Source of the DNA: Ferruginibacter sp.
GTDB lineage: Bacteria; Bacteroidota; Bacteroidia; Chitinophagales; Chitinophagaceae
Length of the DNA: 64,000 bases
Assembly (NCBI GenBank): GCA_019638525.1
Contig: JAHBTO010000001.1
Span: forward strand, 310,001 to 374,000
Direction of reading: 5' to 3'
Shown here: piece by piece, positions 34,894 to 43,550 of the stretch
How positions within the stretch are numbered: position 1 is the first letter of the stretch
How the letters are laid out: each line of letters opens with the position of its first letter
The notes under the pieces: model-generated
What the model was told of the DNA's origin: nothing
Databases searched by the model: none
What the model saw: only the letters and a program-made list of their open reading frames with translations
Program-made: the position numbers and the translations under genes

Positions 34894-34922
34894 AATGCCC
34901 TGGTAATTTCCGGGGCATTTTT
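34894..34922 (+). terminator. Rho-independent terminator after the two-PDZ gene
   Basis: AATGCCCTGG (34894-34903) pairs with CCGGGGCATT (34910-34919) with one G-T pair and a 6-base loop, then TTTTT. It lies inside the longest possible upstream extension of gatB, which argues against that extension. Confidence 0.8.
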
Positions 34923-34984
34923 GATTTTAAAATTCTTAGCCCTATTGCATGCTTTTTAAATGAATTATACACTGTATTCACAAA

Positions 34985-35014
34985 TTGCCCAATGCCTGCC
35001 GCCCCTTACCTTTG
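34985..35014 (+). promoter_or_regulatory. Complete Bacteroidota-type promoter for gatB
   Basis: TTG at 34985-34987, a 19-base spacer, TACCTTTG at 35007-35014. Spacing and both half-sites match the consensus. The expected transcription start is about 35019-35021, right at a GTG codon in the gatB frame. Confidence 0.65.
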
Positions 35015-35018
35015 CAAA

Positions 35019-36467
35019 GTGAAAATTAATGACAAATACCAGGCAGTTATAGGATTGGAAGTGCATACACAATTACTTACCAACAGCAAACTATTTTGTA
35101 GCGATAGCGCTGCATTCAGCACCAACCCCAACACACATATTAGCCCAATAACATTGGCTCATCCCGGTACATTACCAAAAATGAACAGCAAAGCAATTGA
35201 GTATGCCATTAAGCTTGGCTTGGCTTTGCAATGTGATATTACACAACAAAATTATTTTGCACGTAAAAATTATTTCTACCCCGACCTGCCAAAAGGTTAC
35301 CAGGTATCGCAACATACAACCCCCATTTGTAAAAACGGGTTTGTGCCTATTGTGGTTGATGGAGCGGTACGTAACATCAGGCTTAACCGTATCCACATTG
35401 AAGAAGATGCCGGTAAGAGTTTGCATGATATAGATGAAAATTATACTGCCATAGATTTAAACCGTGCCGGAGTTCCCTTGCTTGAAATTGTTAGCGAACC
35501 TGATATACATAGCAGTGATGAAGCCTTTGCTTACATTACCGAACTACGTAAAATAGTAACCTGGCTGGGCATTTGCGATGGCAATATGGAAGAAGGAAGC
35601 ATGCGTTGCGATGCCAATATTTCAATTAGGCTAAAAGGCGAAACCAAACTGGGTATAAGGGTTGAAGTGAAAAACCTTAACAGCATACGTAATATAAAAA
35701 GAGCTGTGGATATTGAAGTACAGCGCCTCATCAATCTTGCCGAAAACAATCAACCCATCATACAGGAAACCCGAAGCTATGATGCAGACAACAACATCAC
35801 TTTTTCGTTACGCTCAAAAGAAGATGCTGATGATTACCGTTATTTTCCCGAACCCGACCTCACTCCATTTCATATAACGGATGATTATCTTACTACTATA
35901 AAAAATGCCTTGCCGGTTTTACCATCAGCTTTAAAAGAGCACTATGTAAATAATTTGAAACTATCTGACTACGATGCTTCTGTTATATGCGACGATAAAG
36001 AACAGGCAGATTATTTTGAAGCATTAATTAAACATACAACAAATTATAAGGCCGCTTCAAACTGGATGCTGGGGCCTGTTAAAAGCTATTTAAACGAAAA
36101 TCAAATTACTTACAAACAGTTTTCTTTACCGCCAAGTAAGCTGGCTGCATTAATAAACCTGGTTGATGAAGGAAAATTGAGTTTCAGCATAGCTGCATCA
36201 AAAATTTTTAATGCAGTATTAAGTAACCCAAACAAGCAACCTTTGCAACTGGCAAAAGAAATGAATTTGTTATTAGAGTCTGATAACATTGCAGTAGAAC
36301 AATGGGTGGATGAAGCAATAGCTGCTATGCCCGATAAAGTAAAAGAATACCGAATGGGTAAAAAAGGGTTGATAGGGCTTTTTGCCGGCCAGGTAAAAAA
36401 AATAAGCCTTGGTAAAGCCGATATGCAATTAGTGAACACATTATTAGAAAAAAAATTAAACAATTGA
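35019..36467 (+). CDS. gatB: Aspartyl/glutamyl-tRNA amidotransferase subunit B
   Basis: 482 residues from GTG at 35019 (MKINDKYQAVIGLEVHTQL), or 491 from ATG at 34992. The promoter at 34985-35014 would place the ATG upstream of the transcription start, so GTG is preferred. GatB binds the mischarged tRNA and, with GatA and GatC, converts Glu-tRNA-Gln or Asp-tRNA-Asn to the amide form. Motifs: GLEVHTQL, FYPDLPKGYQVSQ, RIHIEEDAGKS, DLNRAGVPLLEIVSEPD, EEGSMRCDANISIR, EVKNLNSIRNIKRA and the C-terminal YqeY-like domain ending RMGKKGLIGLFAGQVKK. gatA and gatC are not in the window. The lipoprotein gene follows by 3 bases. Confidence 0.95.
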   Translation: MKINDKYQAVIGLEVHTQLLTNSKLFCSDSAAFSTNPNTHISPITLAHPGTLPKMNSKAIEYAIKLGLALQCDITQQNYFARKNYFYPDLPKGYQVSQHTTPICKNGFVPIVVDGAVRNIRLNRIHIEEDAGKSLHDIDENYTAIDLNRAGVPLLEIVSEPDIHSSDEAFAYITELRKIVTWLGICDGNMEEGSMRCDANISIRLKGETKLGIRVEVKNLNSIRNIKRAVDIEVQRLINLAENNQPIIQETRSYDADNNITFSLRSKEDADDYRYFPEPDLTPFHITDDYLTTIKNALPVLPSALKEHYVNNLKLSDYDASVICDDKEQADYFEALIKHTTNYKAASNWMLGPVKSYLNENQITYKQFSLPPSKLAALINLVDEGKLSFSIAASKIFNAVLSNPNKQPLQLAKEMNLLLESDNIAVEQWVDEAIAAMPDKVKEYRMGKKGLIGLFAGQVKKISLGKADMQLVNTLLEKKLNN

Positions 36468-36470
36468 TAC

Positions 36471-37610
36471 ATGAAAAAAACAATAACGGCAGCATTTGCT
36501 GCAGTTTCATTACTGGCCTGTAATAATAATTCAGGTAGTGGAAAATTTTCTGTTACAGGAGATTTACATGCTGTACCCGACCAAAAGATTTACCTGGAAG
36601 AACTTTATTTCAGCGAAAGGAGGCCAGAAGTAATTGATACTGCAGAAATAAAAAATGGAAAATTTAATTTGGAAGGCATTGCCAATGAAGAAGGTTTATA
36701 CCGCTTGCGTACTCAAAGTGGTAAACAAGCTTTTTATTTTGTTAATGAAGGAAACCAAATAAATTTAAACACCGATAGCAGTGCATCAAACCCTGTTTTT
36801 AGCGGTGCTGCTAATAGTTCGCTAAACAAACTAATGAAAACCACAGATAGTATGGGTTTGATAATTGCAAGTAAAGACAGGCTACTTTCTGAATTTGCAA
36901 AATCAGGGATTAATAAAACAGACAGTACTTTTAATGCGGTACTTACTGAATATAATAGTTTAACAGAGGGTTTTAGCAAATATGTATTTACATACAGCGA
37001 TACAGCAAAAAACCCTATCGTAGCTTTATACGCAGCCACCATGGCTCCGGTTGAAATATCAAAACTTGAAATTCCGGTTGCCAACCTTGCCAAACGATTT
37101 CCGCAACATAAAGGCATTGCTGAAGCACTTGCTTTTATTAAAGCAAAATCTATAACACAAAATAATGCTGCGCCACCAGCACAATCAAGGCCGGGAGTTG
37201 GTAGTATAGCACCCGATTTTACCATGAACGATGTAAACGATAAACCCTTTTCATTAAGCCAGCTAAAGGGCAAATATGTATTGGTAGATTTTTGGGCAAG
37301 CTGGTGTGGCCCCTGCCGTGCCGAAAACCCCAACGTGGTACTTGCTTACAATAAGTATAAGGATAAGAATTTTACTGTATTGGGAGTATCGCTCGATAAA
37401 GACAAGTCTTCGTGGTTAAAAGCTATAAAAGACGATAATCTAAACTGGCCACAAGTAAGCGACTTAAAGTTTTGGGGCAGCGCTGCAGTTGGTTTATATG
37501 GTTTTGACGGAATTCCTTATAATGTGCTTATTGATCCGCAGGGAAAAATTATTGCAACAGAATTAAGGGCCGAAGCATTACAAAACAAACTGGCCGAAGT
37601 GTTGAAATAA
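36471..37610 (+). CDS. TlpA-like thioredoxin-fold lipoprotein with N-terminal DUF4369-type domain
   Basis: 379 residues. Lipobox LLAC puts the acylated Cys at residue 17 (MKKTITAAFAAVSLLAC). Residues 20-120 resemble DUF4369 (VTGDLHAVPDQKIYLEELYF, FNLEGIANEEGLYRL). A linker helix region follows. The thioredoxin domain is about 245-379: IAPDFTMNDV, LVDFWASWCGPCRAENP (C279, C282, with cis-Pro later in GFDGIPYNVLID). The CGPC pair is complete, so a disulfide reductase is predicted, anchored in the envelope. It starts 3 bases after gatB and ends before a strong terminator. Confidence 0.88.
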   Translation: MKKTITAAFAAVSLLACNNNSGSGKFSVTGDLHAVPDQKIYLEELYFSERRPEVIDTAEIKNGKFNLEGIANEEGLYRLRTQSGKQAFYFVNEGNQINLNTDSSASNPVFSGAANSSLNKLMKTTDSMGLIIASKDRLLSEFAKSGINKTDSTFNAVLTEYNSLTEGFSKYVFTYSDTAKNPIVALYAATMAPVEISKLEIPVANLAKRFPQHKGIAEALAFIKAKSITQNNAAPPAQSRPGVGSIAPDFTMNDVNDKPFSLSQLKGKYVLVDFWASWCGPCRAENPNVVLAYNKYKDKNFTVLGVSLDKDKSSWLKAIKDDNLNWPQVSDLKFWGSAAVGLYGFDGIPYNVLIDPQGKIIATELRAEALQNKLAEVLK

Positions 37611-37789
37611 AATTCAGTTGTAACATTTGTGGCACACGATACGAAAACGCAATTCGAAAACTTTTCACACAAAGCCGCAAAGTGAGAAACGAAAAAAAGG
37701 AGCAATTGCTATGCTTTGTTTTGGTTAATGAGTTATCGTTTAGTTTGTATGCAACCAATCAAATCTTAAGATATAAAAGCTTTAAAAAT

Positions 37790-37824
37790 AAAAATGGCGC
37801 TTCTACAAAAGAAGCGCCATTTTT
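37790..37824. terminator. Bidirectional Rho-independent terminator
   Basis: AAAAATGGCGCTTC (37790-37803) pairs perfectly with GAAGCGCCATTTTT (37811-37824), 14 pairs, 7-base loop. T-runs are found on both sides when each strand is read, so it ends both the TlpA-like gene and the convergent SusCD-DUF4397 operon. Bases 37611-37789 hold nothing else recognisable. Confidence 0.88.
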
Positions 37825-37840
37825 AATAATGATTTTAAAA

Positions 37841-38620
37841 TCAATTATTCAATAACAAAGTAACTGCCGAGGAAGGGTAAGTTCCTCTTGCAAAAATTGT
37901 ATAGTTTCTTCCCGGAATAATATTAGTGGCTGCCGAAGTAGAAACAATAGTGCTTGTACCTGCAATCTTTAATCTTATTTGGTAATCTGATGCAGCTACA
38001 CCAACACCTGCAGAACCTGCTACTTCGCTTGCTTTAATACTAGTATATGCAGAAAGCGTTGCAACGTTTGGTACAGCAACGGAGCCCATGTAAGGTTGGT
38101 TGCCAATGTTTACGCTGTCTTTAGCAACACCACCTACTCTTCTAATCATCCACAGCTCTAATGCCGGAGATTTAGCAGAAAAATTAAGAAAGCGAACATT
38201 TGCTGTTGTAATATTTCCGGAAGGTACACTCCTATCGGTACTAAGCAATAAACCTTTAAGCTTTCCTGCAATTAATGTATCATAAGCAAAAAAGTTATAT
38301 GCTTTTCCCGGTTCAGTTGTAAAGCTGCCAGAAAAATATTCTGTTGTAGTTACAGTAGCATCATTTAGTGATATAGTATTGGTGGTGCTGTTTCCAAGGC
38401 CTACATAAGTACCTAAGATAGTATTATTAGCACTTACAGTACCGGCAAGTGTCTTTTTTTCTCCGTTAATGAAAAAGTTTACGGTTTTTGAACTGCCATT
38501 TACATTTGTTAATGATACAGCTGCTTCTGTATCTGTAGAACCTACTGAAGATTCGTTCTTGGTGCAACTGCTTAATAAAAGCATAGATGCACTGGCTATA
38601 GTAATAATATTTTTAAACAT
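37841..38620 (-). CDS. DUF4397 lipoprotein, third gene of the SusCD operon
   Basis: 259 residues. Lipobox LLLSSC (Cys 19). Two DUF4397-type beta-rich repeats: SLTNVNGSSKTVNFFINGEK to KGLLLSTDRSV, then NVRFLNFSAKSPALELWMI to YTIFARGTYPSSAVTLLLN. The pattern V/F-NxS...V-x-F/L-x-I-x-G is typical of this surface domain of unknown role. It begins 19 bases after SusD and ends before the strong terminator. Probably a surface-exposed accessory of the SusCD transport system, binding the substrate or lectin-like; inference only. Confidence 0.8.
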   Translation of the reverse strand: MFKNIITIASASMLLLSSCTKNESSVGSTDTEAAVSLTNVNGSSKTVNFFINGEKKTLAGTVSANNTILGTYVGLGNSTTNTISLNDATVTTTEYFSGSFTTEPGKAYNFFAYDTLIAGKLKGLLLSTDRSVPSGNITTANVRFLNFSAKSPALELWMIRRVGGVAKDSVNIGNQPYMGSVAVPNVATLSAYTSIKASEVAGSAGVGVAASDYQIRLKIAGTSTIVSTSAATNIIPGRNYTIFARGTYPSSAVTLLLNN

Positions 38621-38639
38621 CGGGTTTTGCTTTTATAAA

Positions 38640-40259
38640 TTAATAACCTGGGTTTTGTTCCACAATGGGGTTTGTAATTCTTTCCTGCTGTGGTATGGGC
38701 CATAAAAAGCGGTAATCGCTGTATGGGATAGCCGCTACACCAGTAGCCGGTATGGGGCCGCTGCAAACAAATGCAGAAAGTACATTAAATCCATTGGCCA
38801 TTTTTGCAGGTACACCACCTGTTCCAAATACTGGATCTAACACTAACCTGTGAATATCGCCCCAGCGTTTTCCTTCGGCAGAAAATTCAATCCTTCTTTC
38901 TTTTAAAATTGCATTTATTAAATCATTCTTAGTTGAAAAAGAAGCAAGGGTATATGCATCAGTTAATGGGTTTAATAAAGCCCTGTTTCGCACCGTGTTT
39001 ACCAAATCAATTGCCCTTTGAGATACAGTAGCACTATTACGGGCTTCAGCTTCTGCCTGCATCAACAATACTTCGGCATAACGTATATAAGGAGTCCAGT
39101 CGCTTTGGTTAGCGGCATCTTTATACTTAGTAGTAAATTTATTTTGATTATTGGTGTTGTCGTTACCATTAGTAAACAATAGTGTTCTTCTTTTATCGGT
39201 ACAGGTAAATTCAGGCATGTTCCAAAGTATTGGACTAATAGAACATAATCCCCTTCCGGCACCTGTTACACTTGGTGTAAACATCCTAGCCAAGGTTGCA
39301 TTAGTACCCGGGTTATCTAAAGCATCATTTTTAATTGAGAAAATACTTTCTTTAGATGCATTGTTGGTAAAAGGCCCGTCAACCGTACTTGTTAATTGCC
39401 ATCCGCCAATTGGAGAAACAACAGAAGTCCAGTTTTGAGGATTAATGGTTGCAGGTATCAATTTATTTCCTTCAGTAATAACGCCAGCCCAATCTCCTTT
39501 ATGTAATTTAATCCTCATTTTTAAAGCAATTACTGCAGCTTTGGTAGCATAATAAGTTGATGTTCCATTTCCAGCTGTTCCTGTGCTGATGTTTGTTTCA
39601 GCAAAATCAAGATCGGCCAGCATTTTTGCATAACAATCTGCAACCGGTTCTCTTGGTTTAGTTTTTGCTAATTCAACAGAAGCTTGTGATTCAATTGCAA
39701 AATCACGATAAGGTACACCCAATGATGCACCATTATTATCAGCATAAGGTTTTGCAAAGTGTAATAAAAGTTCATGGTGAGCCATGGCCCTTAAAAAACG
39801 GCATTGTGCAATATAATCGGCAGATACGGTTGGAGACAGAACTCCATTTGCACCTGCACCTGTAAAGCCATCTATTGCAATATTTGCTTTATTAATAAGT
39901 GCATACAATTCCTTCCACATATTTACATTATTAGGTGAAAGCGGTGTAATTGTATTTTGATAAGTAATTGCGTAAAAAGTAGCTACATTCACCATATCTT
40001 CTCCACGCATTTCTTCCTGGGCTACAGCAGCAGCGCCAAAAGGATAACCCCTAACAGAGTTTGCACTACCGTTTAATGGGTCGTAAACACCACTTTGTGC
40101 AGCATCGTACACACCATTTAGTACAAGTAAACACCTGTCTGCTGTTTGAAAAGCAGTATTGCTTGCCAGTGAATCGTAAGGTGTTAACTCAATTTGTTTT
40201 GAGCAACTGTAAAACAAAAGCCCAAAAGCTAATGTTACTATTAAATATATTCTTTTCAT
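38640..40259 (-). CDS. SusD/RagB-family nutrient-binding outer membrane lipoprotein
   Basis: 539 residues. Lipobox LLFYSC (Cys 19). N-terminal SusD-like domain opening with PYDSLASNTAFQTADRC, a TPR-like helical core (AQCRFLRAMAHHELLLHFAKPY, TYYATKAAVIALKMRI), and the C-terminal RagB domain with PYIRYAEVLLMQAEAEAR, VNTVRNRALLNPL and ILKERRIEFSAEGKRWGDIHRL, the last a strong SusD signature. It caps the SusC barrel and captures oligosaccharide or peptide. The next gene is 19 bases away. No glycoside hydrolase is nearby to suggest the substrate. Confidence 0.95.
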   Translation of the reverse strand: MKRIYLIVTLAFGLLFYSCSKQIELTPYDSLASNTAFQTADRCLLVLNGVYDAAQSGVYDPLNGSANSVRGYPFGAAAVAQEEMRGEDMVNVATFYAITYQNTITPLSPNNVNMWKELYALINKANIAIDGFTGAGANGVLSPTVSADYIAQCRFLRAMAHHELLLHFAKPYADNNGASLGVPYRDFAIESQASVELAKTKPREPVADCYAKMLADLDFAETNISTGTAGNGTSTYYATKAAVIALKMRIKLHKGDWAGVITEGNKLIPATINPQNWTSVVSPIGGWQLTSTVDGPFTNNASKESIFSIKNDALDNPGTNATLARMFTPSVTGAGRGLCSISPILWNMPEFTCTDKRRTLLFTNGNDNTNNQNKFTTKYKDAANQSDWTPYIRYAEVLLMQAEAEARNSATVSQRAIDLVNTVRNRALLNPLTDAYTLASFSTKNDLINAILKERRIEFSAEGKRWGDIHRLVLDPVFGTGGVPAKMANGFNVLSAFVCSGPIPATGVAAIPYSDYRFLWPIPQQERITNPIVEQNPGY

Positions 40260-40294
40260 TTTGGTAAATTTCTGATTTTAATAATTTTGAATGC

Positions 40295-43200
40295 TTAAAA
40301 ACCAATATTAACACCCATAGAAATATTTCTAACCTGGGGTGATACACCATTATCCTGGCCATCTTCACTATATGCTTCCGGATCTATACCACGGTATTTT
40401 GTCCAGGCATATACATTTTGAGCTTGTATATAAAATCTTGCACTCTTAATGGTATTATTGGTTAAGGCTTGTACTTTTTTGCTGCCAAAATCATAACTCA
40501 GAGTAATATTTTGCAGTTTCAGGAAATTACCTGATTCAACAAACCTTGATATGGCTTCGCCATTTTGGTTTATAACAGCATCCTGTGCATACCATAATTT
40601 AGGAACATCTGTTACCTGGCCGGGGGTAGTCCACCTGTTTGTTAATTCTTTACCTCCATTTGCAAATTTTTGATTTAGCAATATTTCCTGGCGTGTAATA
40701 TTTACAATTTTGTTACCCCATTGGTAACGGAACATCACATCTAATGTTAACCCTGCATAAGAAATTGTATTTGTGAAGGCGCCAAAATCGGTTGGCTGTG
40801 CACTACCTAAAATTCTTTTATCGGCAACGGTTAAAGTTGTTTGTGCTCCCAAAGCAGGGTCGCTTAAAGAGTTTGCAAAATAATAGCCACCATTTGAAAT
40901 GTTGCGTTGTACTAAATAACCGGCTGAATTGTAATAAACAGGATTTCCGTTTCCACTGTTTACACCCGCAAACTGGTAACCAAATATTGAGCTAATGGGC
41001 AATCCAACACTATCAACTGTATAGTTAGACCTAACTAAAGAAGTAGTAGGAACACCTGCTACGCTAAACAGTGAAACAATTTTGTTTTTTACATGAGAAT
41101 AATTAGCACTTACTCCCCACCTGAAATTTTCTGTTTGTACAAGGGTTGCATCAATACTTAACTCGATACCCTTATTTTGTACCCTTCCAATATTTTGTTT
41201 GATGGTATTATTGGGGATACCAGTAGAGAACGGAGTTGGTACATCTAACACCAGGTTATCAAGGTCGTTTTTGAAATAATCAAAAGTAAGGTTTACTCTT
41301 CCCCTGAATAAAGACATATCAACACCTACATCATATTTTTTACTTTGCTCCCATTGTAACTGAGGGTTACCAATAAGATCCGGAGATATACCTCCCACAT
41401 TACCATAAGGGCTGCTACCATATGTACTTAAGTAAGGGAAGCCTCCTAAACGGTTACCAACACTTGCATAAGAAGCCCTGATTTTTAAATCAGATACCAC
41501 TTTATTAAGTACGCTGTTTCTCCAAAATCCTTCCTGTGAAGCTCTCCAACCAACAGATACGCCAGGGAAGAGGCCGTATTTATTTCCTTCTGCTAATGAA
41601 GATTGTCCATCTCTCCTGATTGTTCCCTGAACAAAATATTTTCCTTTATAGTCATAATTCAATCTGCCAAATAATGATTCGATGGCTGATTTTGATAAAT
41701 TACCACCTATACTTGGTGTGGCAACTGTACCAGAAATAACGTTGTCTTTTGCAAAAAAGATATCAGATATATTGGTACCAGATGCTCTAAAGAATCTTGA
41801 AGTGGTTTGCTGTAACTCATGCCCTACGGTAGCATAAATATTATGTGCATTATTTATCGACAGGTTATAATTGAGGTAATTTTGAATATTTGTATTAAAA
41901 ATATTTTGCTGCCCCTGGTAAATATAACCGTTGTTGCTGGCGCCATCGCCGTGGCGAGGATCCCAGGCTTGTAAGCTGTTATCAGAATAATAATCTACAC
42001 CCAGTTGGCTGCGGAATTTTAACCCTTTAGCCAATGTAACTTCTGCAAAAAGATTATCCAGTATCCTGTACTGGTCAGAATTATATTTATTATTATCTAA
42101 TACAAAAGCAATATTGGTATAGTTATCATCAATACCACGCAGGTTTACACCCTGGCCAAGCGAATTGGCATTAGGCGTAATGTTATATCCTGTAGGATGT
42201 GTATTACTGTAAATGGGCACATTTGGTAAAGCCCTGATGGCACCCACAATTGCACCACTTAATGTATTTGAACCGTTGTTTTGGTCAAAATCATTTTGCC
42301 TTGATGCAGCCAGGTTATTGCCTATCTTCAACCATTTGTTAACCTGTACTTCTACATTGGCCCTTACCCTGTATGCAGTACTTTTATTGGTACGCACCAC
42401 ACCATTATTATTTGAATAGTTCATACTCATATAATATAACGCTTTATCGGTACCACCGCTTAAAGCAATAGTATGGCTGGTGGTAAAAGCGTTATTTACA
42501 AATACATTGTTTTGCCAGTCGGTGTTTGTTCCGGCTGGGTCAAGCCTTGCTGGTGGAAGCTGTCCGGCATTTATGAATTTTTCGTTTGATATGGTTACAA
42601 AATCATTGGCATTCATCAAGTCGAACTTTTGCACAGGGCTGCTAAAGCCAACAATACCGCTGTATGTTATTGAACTGCGGCCACGGGTTCCTTTTTTTGT
42701 GGTAATCATAATAACACCATTGGCACCACGTGAACCGTAAATAGCAGTTGCAGAACCATCTTTTAAAACTTCTAATGATTCAATATCTTCCGGGTTTATA
42801 TCGCCCAATGCATTGGTATTTGATACCAGGCCTAAATTACCGGTAGAAATTGGTGAACCATCTAACACAATCAATGGAGAACGGTTTTGGTTAAATGAGT
42901 TAGTACCCCTTATACGGATACGAGCCGGTGCGTTTACCTGCCCGCTTGGTACAATAACATTTACACCTGCGGCACGGCCAGCCAATTGTTTGTCTACCGA
43001 AGGGGTAACCAATTGTGCTATTTCCTTTGTTTCTACTTTGGATGCAGAACCGGTAAATGCTTTCTTTTGCTGGGTACCATAACCCACAACCACCACTTCT
43101 TCTAAACTAGCATCTTTAGCTTTTAAAGTGATATTCACTACTAATTGGTTTCCAATAGATTTAGAAACAGATTCAAAATTTACGTTTGAAAATCTTAATG

Positions 43201-43405
43201 TTTTTACAGACGGAGGAACCGTGATGCTGTATTGGCCATCACTACCGGTTTGTGTACCCTGTTTACCATCGGGGCTTAATACAGAAACGCCTTCAATTGG
43301 TGCCCCTTTTTCGTCGGTTACCTTACCGGTAATGGTTCGGTTTTGAGCGGCTGCGCCCAGGATAAATACAAACACAGCCATTAAAGTTAAAATTGTTTTT
43401 CTCAT
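40295..43405 (-). CDS. SusC/RagA-family TonB-linked outer membrane transporter
   Basis: 1036 residues. Signal peptide (LTLMAVFVFILGAAAQ), then a carboxypeptidase-regulatory-like domain (RTITGKVTDEKGAPIEGVSVL, about 22-95), a plug starting LEEVVVVGYGTQQKKAFTG with DIESLEVLKDGSATAIYGSRG, and a TonB-dependent beta-barrel ending NISMGVNIGF, a C-terminal aromatic. No N-terminal STN or anti-sigma-interaction domain precedes it, so it is not the FecA-like regulated type. It imports a large substrate with the SusD protein downstream (35-base gap). A TAAATTTG promoter element lies 61 bases upstream. Confidence 0.95.
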   Translation of the reverse strand: MRKTILTLMAVFVFILGAAAQNRTITGKVTDEKGAPIEGVSVLSPDGKQGTQTGSDGQYSITVPPSVKTLRFSNVNFESVSKSIGNQLVVNITLKAKDASLEEVVVVGYGTQQKKAFTGSASKVETKEIAQLVTPSVDKQLAGRAAGVNVIVPSGQVNAPARIRIRGTNSFNQNRSPLIVLDGSPISTGNLGLVSNTNALGDINPEDIESLEVLKDGSATAIYGSRGANGVIMITTKKGTRGRSSITYSGIVGFSSPVQKFDLMNANDFVTISNEKFINAGQLPPARLDPAGTNTDWQNNVFVNNAFTTSHTIALSGGTDKALYYMSMNYSNNNGVVRTNKSTAYRVRANVEVQVNKWLKIGNNLAASRQNDFDQNNGSNTLSGAIVGAIRALPNVPIYSNTHPTGYNITPNANSLGQGVNLRGIDDNYTNIAFVLDNNKYNSDQYRILDNLFAEVTLAKGLKFRSQLGVDYYSDNSLQAWDPRHGDGASNNGYIYQGQQNIFNTNIQNYLNYNLSINNAHNIYATVGHELQQTTSRFFRASGTNISDIFFAKDNVISGTVATPSIGGNLSKSAIESLFGRLNYDYKGKYFVQGTIRRDGQSSLAEGNKYGLFPGVSVGWRASQEGFWRNSVLNKVVSDLKIRASYASVGNRLGGFPYLSTYGSSPYGNVGGISPDLIGNPQLQWEQSKKYDVGVDMSLFRGRVNLTFDYFKNDLDNLVLDVPTPFSTGIPNNTIKQNIGRVQNKGIELSIDATLVQTENFRWGVSANYSHVKNKIVSLFSVAGVPTTSLVRSNYTVDSVGLPISSIFGYQFAGVNSGNGNPVYYNSAGYLVQRNISNGGYYFANSLSDPALGAQTTLTVADKRILGSAQPTDFGAFTNTISYAGLTLDVMFRYQWGNKIVNITRQEILLNQKFANGGKELTNRWTTPGQVTDVPKLWYAQDAVINQNGEAISRFVESGNFLKLQNITLSYDFGSKKVQALTNNTIKSARFYIQAQNVYAWTKYRGIDPEAYSEDGQDNGVSPQVRNISMGVNIGF

Positions 43406-43466
43406 TACTTGATTAGTTTAAGTCGGCAAATATATTACAATACACAAAATATCATACGTTTAAAGA

Positions 43467-43474
43467 CAAATTTA
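43467..43474 (-). promoter_or_regulatory. Candidate -7 promoter element of the SusCD operon
   Basis: Minus strand TAAATTTG, 61 bases before the SusC ATG at 43405. It lies in the 145-base gap after the RND gene, so SusCD has its own promoter. Confidence 0.45.
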
Positions 43475-43550
43475 TTTTACCATTAGCTGCATTTATTTAC
43501 TAATGATAAAATTTTTCGTTTTCCTTAAAAACAGGGTTGATTAAACTTTT

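Noticed and set aside
34887..35018. Longest possible start for gatB at 34887
   Set aside because: The stretch contains a terminator and a promoter; no GatB similarity.
36734..37333. 199-residue open frame antisense to the TlpA-like gene
   Set aside because: Shadow of the lipoprotein gene; no independent support.
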